Part shown: positions 47,955 to 57,249 of the stretch, piece by piece
How positions within the stretch are numbered: position 1 is the first letter of the stretch
Layout of the letters: each line of letters opens with the position of its first letter
Origin: Neurospora tetrasperma FGSC 2508
Taxonomy: Eukaryota > Ascomycota > Sordariomycetes > Sordariales > Sordariaceae
Direction: 5' to 3'
DNA: 64,000 bases
NCBI RefSeq assembly: GCF_000213175.1
Contig: NW_009799103.1
Location: 2,071,833 to 2,135,832 of the forward strand
Notes under the pieces: generated by a model
Database searches by the model: none
What the model saw: the letters and a program-made list of their open reading frames with translations, nothing else
What the model was told of the DNA's origin: nothing
Made by a program: the position numbers and the translations under genes

Positions 47955-48217
47955 TATAACGGGTCTACCAGAGTATTATACAGCGAGTAGTCGTATAAGG
48001 TTAAAATACTATATTTAACGAAGAGAACAAAAGGGAAGACTGCACCAGAAGGGTGCAGTTTAGAGAAGATTTTGTACAGGGCGCCAAGACCGCACGGGCC
48101 AGGCAAACATGTGGATCCGACCAACTAGGAGGCTCGCATCCTTATCGATACAGCTGGTCCCGGCTTGGCAGACTTGGCAAAGCCGAGTCTTTAATCCTGG
48201 GCGCTAGCCCTATGATA
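47955..48217 (-). repeat. Gag-only element, right (5') LTR
   Basis: Partner of 46027-46289. A third, partial copy lies at 4482-4656. Confidence 0.9.
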
Positions 48218-48930
48218 GTAAATAATACCGGCAACGGTTTTAAAAAGCTATAGGGGGTGTATTGCAATAGCTTAGATTTAGCGTATACTAAGCAAGCCTT
48301 ATAATATAATCTAGTAGTAATATATATCCTTAACTAAAAGAAGGATTGTAATAGTAATAAATAGGGAAACCCTACCCGCACCCCAACGGTTCCTACGCGC
48401 ACCCTATGTCAGCCGGTAAATTTCCATGTTTTTGATGTCTGGTAACATTCGTAGCTGGGTCACCCACCCTTGTAAGTTGTGCCTCCTCTCGCCGCCGTGC
48501 TCTCTCCTCATAGTATCAACTCAACTCCTCATTCTCGTCTATTGAATATATTAAGTATATTGAATGCAAATGAATGTAGTACAAAGCAATAGGTGTAGTT
48601 CAATAGCGGTGCAACTGGGCATGTCAAAAAGAGTAAAAGAAATGACTATATTAGAGGGTAGGTATGTTGGGTGCATTTGAAAGACGAAATTTCGCGGGTA
48701 AAAACGGGATTTACAATATTAGGTATCATTAGCTGGACCGCCCCATTTTTCTGGGTGGGGAAGGGTGCGCGTAGGAACCGTTGGGGTGCGGGTAGGGTTT
48801 CCCAATGAATAAGTCTTTTCGTAGCCTAGATATTCGGTTAACGGTAAATTATAGATGTAGTGGAGGAGTATAAGGTGAAGCTCTATATTAATAGGGTCGA
48901 CGAGGACGGTGCTATAGAAATATATTCGCC
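48218..48930 (-). pseudogene. Gypsy-5 integrase N-terminal remnant
   Basis: On either side of the MITE the minus strand gives the integrase zinc-binding module. ELHLILLHYIYNLPLTEYLG lies near 48875-48815 (the HH part) and YYKACLVYAKSKLLQYTPYS near 48310-48250 (the CC part). Spacing across the MITE fits one module. A competing plus-strand frame at about 48850-49189 is discussed under rejected items. Confidence 0.7.
48364..48803. mobile_element. MULE-type MITE, third subfamily
   Basis: 440 bp with perfect 42-bp inverted repeats beginning gggaaaccctacccgcaccc. The duplication is aataaata (48356-48363) and aatgaata (48804-48811), differing by one RIP-type change. Its interior shares the aaacggga.tt.caat motif and the ccgcccca-tttttctgg arm with the MULE-A MITEs. 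It splits the Gypsy-5 integrase zinc module. Confidence 0.9.
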
Positions 48931-49230
48931 CTTAGATCGTTCGGCATTTAGTAAAGGGAACCCTCTTTATATAGCTTACCTAGCCCACCCGGGGACCGCC
49001 TTATAATTGCAATATGGTTCCCGAACGATTATAGTCGTTCTGTCCTATGCTACGGCGAAATATAGTTCCCCTATTGTAACTCGCAGACTATTGTTTGCAA
49101 ATAGTATATTTAAATTACATTTAGCAAGCGCAAAGGAGATTCTTACCCAGTTACATTTGTCTATAGTGGGCGATTGTAAACTTAGTTAAGGAGTTGCGAC
49201 CGACCTGTATATAGGTATATAGGTTGGTTA

Positions 49231-49655
49231 CCCGCACTATCACGCCCCGCCCAACCGTTATATATTGAAAATTTCAATTATATACTATAATATAATATAC
49301 CAGCTGCCTGCCGCCTACTTAGCGCGTACGGCCCATACCTACCCTAGTACCTATACTTGTAGTTAGTATTCCTAGTATTGCACCCCGACTCCGACCCCGG
49401 CACTACACCTACACCTGCACCTATACGTATACTGCTCTATACCGGCGCCCGGCGCTGCGCGCCGGTCCGAATGCAATGTAATATATAGCGATGTAATAAA
49501 TTGAATATATAGCGATGCGATAAAATGAATGTACAGCGATGCAATGAATTGACTGTACAGCGACGCGATGAATTGAATGTATAGTGATACGCTGAATTAA
49601 ATGCGGTATATAATAGGCTGTAGCTACTGTGGTGTGTAACCAGTATTAGACTTCT
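49231..49655 (+). repeat. LTR-like block with tandem 24-bp repeats
   Basis: Starts tatcacgccccgcccaacc and fades at about gtagctactgtggtgtgta. It is richer in CpG and less mutated than its surroundings. It contains five tandem 24-bp units (49482-49601) and a GC-rich near-palindrome, ccggcgcccggcgctgcgcg (about 49442-49461). The TGTCAC-like start and the compact length suggest a solo LTR, but no matching target duplication and no second copy were found. Confidence 0.4.
49482..49601 (+). repeat. Five tandem 24-bp repeats
   Basis: Units of the form tgtacagcgatgcaatgaattgaa at 49482, 49506, 49530, 49554 and 49578, varying mainly by C/T and G/A. There are no spacers between units. Confidence 0.9.
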
Positions 49656-50039
49656 AATAGCTAGGGCAAATTCGGAAGAATAGTCCTATATACTATTCTG
49701 CGTACAAATAGATAGAAATAAATATACTAGTTAAATATTATAATTTATAAATTGGTCTAATGATTTCTGGATATTAGATTAGATGATGGAGAATAAATGA
49801 GACGATATTAAAATATATAATACTATACCTATTAAATAAAATATTAGTAGTAATTAAAAGTATATAGAATATACTATATAGTTGTACGCACCTTTTTTTA
49901 TACTATATAGAATGCCTATTATATATTTAGTTAGAGATAATTATAATAGTTAAGTAAATAATGGGGAACGGGATTAATAATTGCTACTAAACTAAAATTA
50001 TATTAAAATAATATTTTAATTCACTAAGGCCTATCGCGG

Positions 50040-53000
50040 CTAGTAGCTAGGCTTGTAGCGGTCGTTAAACTTCGAAATATCAATAATATATATATAATCA
50101 ATTCGAATAACTATGAGACTAATAATAATAGGTTCGCCAATATCCTTAATTGCTTTAAGGTCGAATAATATAATAGTATTACTCAAAGCTACCTTTATTA
50201 ATATAAGAAAAATGCGGCGTTTATACTTATAAGTTATTTTGTATTTAAAAATATAGTTAATATGGCCCAAATCCCCGTCTCGGTAGCGAATATAATTACC
50301 GATATTAAAAGTATAGCGCTTGTAGGCTATATAGAATACACACGCAGTTAATAAAACTATACTATAGACGCCTAAATTAAAGTTCGGATATAGTTTCGGA
50401 ACTTATTATAGAGTAGATTGTAGATTTCTTATATATATATGTAGTATAAAAGTATTACATTATCTTTATAATAATAATATAGTATTACGTACTATAATAC
50501 AAGTAGGAGGCGATAATATATTAGATCGACGGGTATATAACAAATCTACTGTATTTTACCTAGCATTCTCCCTAAAAGTATACAGCCGGGAAAGGGGTAA
50601 AGTACGGGTAGATCCGAAAAATCAATATTAATATAAAAAGGGTTAATATAAATGTAGGACTTACTCGTCTAAAAAGGAGACCTTCTTACTATAATTAATA
50701 ATACTAAGTGGAAAGACTACGATATATAACATTATATAATCTAGACTATAAGCCTCGGAAAGTACTCAACGATATACATCTAATATTAATCTCGACGTTA
50801 CTAGTAATATATAAGGCAGGCTAATAACTATATTAATACTAGAAATTAGGTGGCGAATTTATCGTATAGCCATTTCTTTAAATTTACCAATAATTGAAAG
50901 TTTCAAATAAGTATTATTTACAAACAAATCAATATCGAATACTTTATCTTCTTCTATAAAACTAAAGCGAATTTAATCTTCTCAGTATAGTAACTTCTTA
51001 AACAAACTAAGCGTCTAGCGGGCAATAGTATATATTTATCTTATTAACTCGGGATTGAATAGGATATAGGCGTTTAAGAGCACGAATCGAATAGTATAAA
51101 CAATACACTCGTATTATAGAATCCATTTTTCAATATCTCAACCATTAATAGTCTCTACTATCTTCTTAGATCGTCTAGTAAATAGAATTATTAATTCAAT
51201 TTAAGAACATTGTACTCTACTATCGTAGGCCCGCCTTTTATATACCCAAATTTACAGTATAAATTATATGGGGCGGCCCTACGCTAGGCCGAAATTTTGT
51301 ATAAATAATACTAAAACTATAATATAAAATAATATTTAATTTTAAGGGTAATTATGAGTAATAATTTACTTATAATATTTCTCCTCTACTAATACATTTA
51401 ATAACCCTAATAGACTATACTCCTCGAAAATATCTATATAGTAAATACCCAAATATATATTAGGTCGGAGTACCTTCTTTATATATTCCTATATACGCCT
51501 AGGCAGTTGGGTGGCTTCGGCGGCTACTTTAGCAACTAGAGCAACCTCGTCTTATATTTCTAAATCATCAACTATATTATTAATTGTAATAATATTTAGT
51601 ACTATAGACCGTTGAGACTGGGATATTGATATAAATAACCGTCTGGATAACACCTAGGAAGGCAATTCAATTGCTCGAGCCCGGTTTTTGAACGTATTTG
51701 TCCGAGGATTCTTAGTTATACCCTCTACTATAGTATAATATATCATTTTATACTCTTATCGACTATAAATAATATACTAGTTTATATTATTATATACTAA
51801 AACTATATTTCTAATATTTATTAACACCGAATTACTAATAGCTATAACTACCAATACTCTAAGTATTAAGCTAACCAATAATCTATCAAATAGATTTTCG
51901 TAATTACTATACTATACTAATACATTTTTCCCGGCATTCTAAATATATAGATTAATATAGTCCTTTTCAAACTAAGCCTCAAAAAGGACGGGTACTATAA
52001 TAGACTATCGACTATAATATATCAATTCATAACCTTTAAAGTATAAAATTAATAATAGCAATACTAGCTAACCTAGGGGAAATAACTATACTTATAGTAC
52101 TTAACTATATTCAAGTATTACTTATAGTATTAAAAATATATTAAGAAGCATATCGTAGATATAAGCAACTATACCTAGAGGTAAATAAAGAATTTGGTTA
52201 GCCAAAAAGAAAAAAAAGTGGTAGATATAGTAGAGATAAGCTAATTTTTTTTTTTTTTAATTTTTTTTTTAAAAAAACAGAAAAAAAAACCAAAAGATAA
52301 TTTACCCTTAAATTCTGAATATACTAGATCGGGTACCCTAATTATAATCACATTGAGGAATAGGGTTAAATCGAATAGTACTAGGCGATTTTCACTAATT
52401 CCCTATTAAGTACGGTAGGCCCTTTTATCCCCCTTTTTTCAAATATTAACTTTAACCTCGTACCTTATTTATAAATATTAGTAATAGAATCAGTTTATAT
52501 ATAAACTATATTCATTTACAACCTCCTATTTATTGATTATATAGTCCGGTCCAATGAAGTAAAAATAATAGAATTTTAACCTAATAGGGCCAATAGTGCC
52601 TAAATTCTTATTTTATTGAGGTATATCCCTAGTATAATATATAGTAAATACTAATACGATTATTGGCTTACTATAAGTTTCCATTATTATACCCTTTTCT
52701 AAAGGTATTAAACATCTAATAGTATTAATAACAGTATCGAAGTTAATTGCATAGGGCCTAAGAACCATAGGAAAAATATTAGCATTTCGGGCTCGTTTAC
52801 TACTATTATACAATAAACCTGCCGGCAATCGATATATACCTATAACTAAACGGCGTATATTACAATAAATACCAAATCTATTAATAAATATTAGCACCGG
52901 ACAGTTTAAAACATTAACTCCTAAATTATTAATTCTATCCCAATATTACTCAAAAACTTCCCGGCCGTAAATCTTAAATTCGAAATAGGCTCGAAGTAGT

Positions 53001-53760
53001 ATAGTATATACAAATAGTATAATTTATTTATTATACAATAGCCATTTAAAAACCTTTTGTAAGGTACGTTTAATTAAGAAGGATCTTTTTACTATTAGAT
53101 TATTAGGAATAGTACTATATTTATAGGACAACTTTCGAAACTTCTTTAACTTCTTCGATATTAATAGTAAATCGATTAGGGGACTTGGATTATTCAATAC
53201 ATCCCTATCAAAGTAGTTAATATAAACTAGTATAAAAAAATCAGCCAAATATTATAATAGCTATTACTCTTCATCTATATAAAGTACTAATTCGTTGGAT
53301 TTAAACTTTATACCCTTATTAGCTTATATTTTAATACTTAGGCCAAGGAACTCGTTATCGACTTTATCGATAGTTCAACACTCCTAAATAATAATAGTAA
53401 TATCGCCTTCGTAATTAATATAATCCCTAATATGATTCTTACCTACAGCTTTAACACAACCAATATACAATATATACTCGTTGTTACCCTCTTATAGAAA
53501 ATACAAATAATTATTACAATTACTATCGAGATATTAAAAGTAAATAAAATCTAACGGAAAGATAGGCTTCCTAACGTCGGTACCAATAATAAAATACACA
53601 TACTCCCCAAAAGTAATTCGTACAAAGCTAGACCAATACAGGGCATAATATAATTCGGTTGGATTATCTACTAAATACGCTATACCTTTATATATACCTA
53701 TAATAGTATCGGAATTAAGGAAAGCCTAAAAAAAAGGAATATAGGTCTATAAAAAATAGT
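50040..53760 (-). pseudogene. Tnp2/Plavaka-like transposase, broken by RIP
   Basis: The minus strand first reads FQAFL.., TPTELYYALYW-like and SFVRITFGEYVYFIIGTDVR (53700-53560). It then gives an open stretch at 53248-53024 (INYFDRDVLNNPSPLIDLLL), and at 52897-52613 LIFINRFGIYCNIRRLVIGI, NSSKRARNANIFPMVLRPYA and VLVFTIYYTRDIPQ. The latter is the best landmark: fungal Tnp2-like proteins carry IDGFGLYRN, RARNANVFP.TLGPHG and TLCYTGDMPQ at this place. The C-terminal end at 50270-50040 (GHINYIFKYKITYKYKRRIF) resembles the DUF4218-like tail. Homopolymer runs at 52246-52295 interrupt the middle. Superfamily is probable; function is lost. Confidence 0.6.
52246..52295. repeat. Homopolymer T and A runs
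   Basis: Runs of T (two blocks of about 10-15) followed by A runs, inside the Tnp2-like transposase. They could be the scar of a poly(A)-tailed insertion, but no such element is recognisable next to them. Confidence 0.6.
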
Positions 53761-54088
53761 AGGGCTATCATTGTCGATAGGTCGATATTCGAATTTATAT
53801 CTAACCCTTATTCATTTTATTTAGCCTATTCCTACTATTATTTCTTTTAAGCGGCCGAGTTAATCTTAAGTTTCTTGATTTATAAAGGGATATTAGCGAC
53901 TCGTATATCGAGCAACGGTAATTTAATCTCAATATAGCCTTTAAAGGTATATAACTATCTTAGAGATTTACTAAAGTACTAATATAAATTTACCGTCTTA
54001 ACCGCATAATAAACTCAACAATTAATATAATATCGTATAATCTACGCCTTCTATATAACTAATATACACATATAGGCTAAACCCTATA

Positions 54089-54430
54089 CTCGTCAGGTCT
54101 ACAAAATCGACCGTCAGACTAGCGGGCGAGCCACTAGTTAGGGACATTGATTTGTACATAGACATTAATTCATACCGGAACCTTATATCGAGACGGTATG
54201 TGGTGTGCATACATTGAGCACTTATTTAGGAGGGATAAAATGCAGCTAAACTATATATACATGCAGGAAGACTACCTAATTGGTTTAGTGTGGAGGACCT
54301 TGGCGCCAAGGGCTTTTGCTAGCTAGTGAAAGTCACTCGCGCGGTACGAATCAATGTCCATGTACGAATCAATGTCCCTGACTAGTGGCTCGCCCGCTAG
54401 TCTGACGGTCGATTTTGTAGACCTGACGAG
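54089..54430. mobile_element. Pogo-type MITE
   Basis: 342 bp with roughly 90-bp inverted repeats beginning ctcgtcaggtctacaaaatc and a TA duplication (54087-54088 and 54431-54432). The ends match Pogo-1 and Pogo-2; the interior is short, non-coding and hardly mutated. Differences between its two arms are C/T or G/A. The 62-codon frame at 54022-54210 is TIR sequence. Confidence 0.92.
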
Positions 54431-56463
54431 TATGGAAATCAAATAATTCGAATAATTTAGTATAATAGTAATAGATTAGCTCTAACGTATCAGTAATATT
54501 TCTAGTATAGAGGCAACTCCTAGGATAAATTCAATTATTTAATATAATAGTACTTCTCAATCGTCTATTTACCTTTCGATAATATTATCCTTATCTATAA
54601 ACTCCTTATTAAATCCAACGGTTTTGGGTTCCTAATCGTTGCATTCACCGTATTCCAAGTCCAACCAAAATTATTCTTCGTCGAACCCCGCAAGAAGCAC
54701 TTTGTTATGATTAATATTGTAATCGATATTATTTATTATTAAGCCCTCAAACTTTGTTCGGAAGAAGGTACTTTAATTAATAGTACCTATATTTAAATTA
54801 CTAATTAAACCCAATTCAGAAGATCGTAGTAAATTTACCCGTTTTATCCTCGCCCTTATTATCTTCGTTATCTTAACTAGTATTATTGTTACTAATTAGA
54901 ACTAATATAAAAGTATTATTATCGCCATCGAAAAGTAGGGCAAAACTAATATTTTATAATCTCTAATAATACTATTATAATAATTAATAATTACGAACAC
55001 ATACGGATTCCGGCCTCGATAATGGTACTCCGCAGCTACTATAACCGACATTAGAATATATTTTATCGAGGACTAGAGGTACCTACCGGGGTATAATTTT
55101 AGGTACGCAAACGGTTAGTATTTTATATTTACCCGCTTAGTAAAGGAGATATTAAAGGAAATATATTAAAAAAGTTATTAATTATAAAAAGGAGAAGTAA
55201 ATATAAGACGGAGATTTAAATACAAGAGGGAGAGAAAATATATAATTTTTACGTAGTAAATCGAGCCTATACCACTCTAAATAAATATTCTACTCCATTT
55301 ACATCCTATTTATAAGAGTAAATTAGGTTATACGTTATATAAACCCATCTCTAAAACTAAACTATTCGTTCTATTACTATCCTTCCTATCTTCTTCTTCA
55401 AAAACAATAGCAATACCGCACTTTAATAATAGAAAGGAAAATATCTACTAAATTATACGTTATTTATATATAGTTTCTCTAATAAACAATATTATCCTAT
55501 CTATCATCCTATTTAGAGATACTATATAGTAGAAGCAAAAATTATAGGGGGTAGGGGTATATAATTTACCCTTTATATAGAAGTATTTAATTAATTACAA
55601 TACTTTCTATTAAATTAAAATAGAAAAATGTCGAATTAGTCTTTAGTATTCTAGAAATTCCTTCCTTTTATTTGATTATATAATGATTCTCTTCTATACT
55701 ATATATAGTATTAAAGATATATAGTATTTAACGTTTATTTACATTTAGGGGTAGCTCTAATATTATTAACTATAATATACTATTCCCCTACTAAAATAAT
55801 ATTCCCACACTACGTTTAGAAGGACTCTTACCCTACAAAGGATTTCAATAACGCTATAGCTAACCAAATACACATTTACTACTAAAATCATTATTACTAC
55901 TTACCGTAATAACCTATATTATTAACTATACCCTACTATTTTATTTAATTTTGAATTTACAAAATAAATTCTATTTACCTCTAAGAGGCCGCCCAATAAT
56001 ATAGAAAATAGTAGAAGCTTACCATCTTGGCCCGCACACTACAAATCCTATCAAACTACTAAGTTTTTCTTTATTTTCTTCCCTTCCTCTCCTCCTCTCT
56101 TCCTCTTACAACCGCTTAATCAAATAAACAACTCGTCATCGTAAATATTTACTAATAGAACGTTTAACTATCTATAATATTACTAAAATAATAATCTATT
56201 ATATAAATAATCTAATACTTTAAATTCGTAATATTTCAAATTGCAATTATCGTAGGTCTCCCTTCCTTAAATAACGGATTTAAATTACTAATATTAAATA
56301 GGTTATAGGTCACAAGGGATAGGGCACTCGTAATTATAACTATAGTAATACTAGTAAAAAAGCTTCGAAGTCCAACCTCAAAGAGTTTTTCAACCGTAAC
56401 AACAATAATAATACCAACGAACACGAAAGGACTTCCGATAAGGAAGAAGAAGAAGAGGATTTG

Positions 56464-56464
56464 G

Positions 56465-56496
<32 letters not shown>

Positions 56497-56497
56497 T
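56464..56497 (+). repeat. (AAT)n microsatellite
   Basis: About 11 units of aat. Read on the minus strand it produces an isoleucine run inside a 107-codon frame (56236-56559), which is therefore a low-complexity artefact. Confidence 0.9.
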
Positions 56498-57249
56498 GTT
56501 AACTGCAATAATCGCTGCAGCCTACGCAAAGGCCTACTAATTTTACTACCCCCGCCCAACTCTAATGTACAATTACTAGTTATTTATAAGTCCTACTCCA
56601 AACTTATTTAATAAACTAATATCTCATCTAATTAAACCTTACTTATTTTCACTATATAAACAATTAACTAATATCTATCTTAATAACGCTATATTTCTAC
56701 CCCTAAGAACCTCGTACAGTAATTAAAAAAAAACTTATACTATATATATCCTCTACTATAACAATATTAATAAATCCCCTTCAAAAGGACACCCAAAAGG
56801 TAGTCAATCGTTAAAGCCCGCATATTAATAATATAATATTAAACCATTGTTACAATTAGCTACCCTAATATAATACCGGTAATCTAATACTTCTACGCCC
56901 AATTATACCTATCGACCCGCCTAATATATTTAGTAATTTTAATACTATAACTCTTCCTAATACTTAAATACTATAATAAATACCTATACTCCTAAGCTAG
57001 TTGGCCCAGTAGCAGCGCTAACCCGGACCTCCCTTCTAATTCCCACTAGCGTAGTTCTAATTACTTAGGTAATAATATCCTCTATTCGCCCAACAGTTAC
57101 TACAACTTCACCGCCCTTATAAATAATAAAATTATTAACCGGAATACTATAATAAGCGCTATAAAAAGAAAGGATAGAGGGATGCTTATTTATATAGTAA
57201 TCAAAATTTATTGTCCATATAGGACCTTTTTAACCCTAAAATATAAATA

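Larger units (their letters stand above)
46027..48217 (-). mobile_element. Gag-only LTR retroelement (non-autonomous)
   Basis: 2,191 bp: two 263-bp LTRs (46027-46289 and 47955-48217) with an exact duplication gtaaa (46022-46026 and 48218-48222). The interior is 1,665 bp. Orientation is minus, because the purine tract aaggggggagcaggggggtaa-like block (46290-46315 read on the minus strand) abuts the left LTR. Gag is readable including a zinc knuckle, but no protease, RT or integrase fits in the remaining 800 bp and none is seen. This is the layout of TR-GAG/LARD-like elements, which rely on another element's enzymes. Broken. Inserted in Gypsy-5 integrase. Confidence 0.85.
44390..49220 (-). mobile_element. 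Gypsy-5, chromodomain Ty3/gypsy fossil, 5' truncated
   Basis: The 3' LTR is at 44390-44651. On the minus strand upstream come a 3' untranslated part, a chromodomain (about 44900-45130), integrase C-terminus (about 45150-45370), integrase core (about 45600-46020), [gag-only element], integrase zinc-binding region (48218-48360), [MITE], and integrase start (48812 to about 48930). RT, gag and the 5' LTR are absent; the element fades near 49200. It lies in Gypsy-4 (the left 5 bases ctaag, 44385-44389, are the presumed duplication). Broken, with many breaks. Confidence 0.78.
49700..57245 (-). mobile_element. Plavaka/Tnp2-like DNA transposon remnant
   Basis: A long minus-strand protein reading runs from beyond 54500 down to 50040, with the MITE 54089-54430 inserted. 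Landmarks (see next entry) match the large Tnp2-type transposases of CACTA/Plavaka relatives in fungi. Flanking sequence 54431-57245 is the same AT-rich texture, contains an (aat)n run at 56464-56497, and may hold the N-terminal region, but nothing there is readable with confidence. The ends were not found: no CACTA-like inverted repeats or short duplication could be matched across the interval, so both borders are estimates. Confidence 0.55.

Noticed and set aside
48850-49189. Plus-strand frame of about 110 codons with one stop, VVEEYKVKLYINRVDEDGAI onward
   Set aside because: Its first part is antisense to the Gypsy-5 integrase start, which is clearly readable on the minus strand. The rest (49007-49189) has no recognisable similarity. 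It cannot be fully excluded as a separate remnant.
49482-49601. CRISPR-like array
   Set aside because: The 24-bp units are directly contiguous without spacers, and the context is a fungal transposon block.
56236-56559. 107-codon minus-strand frame
   Set aside because: Driven by the (AAT)n run, which reads as poly-isoleucine; no domain, and it starts in low-complexity sequence.
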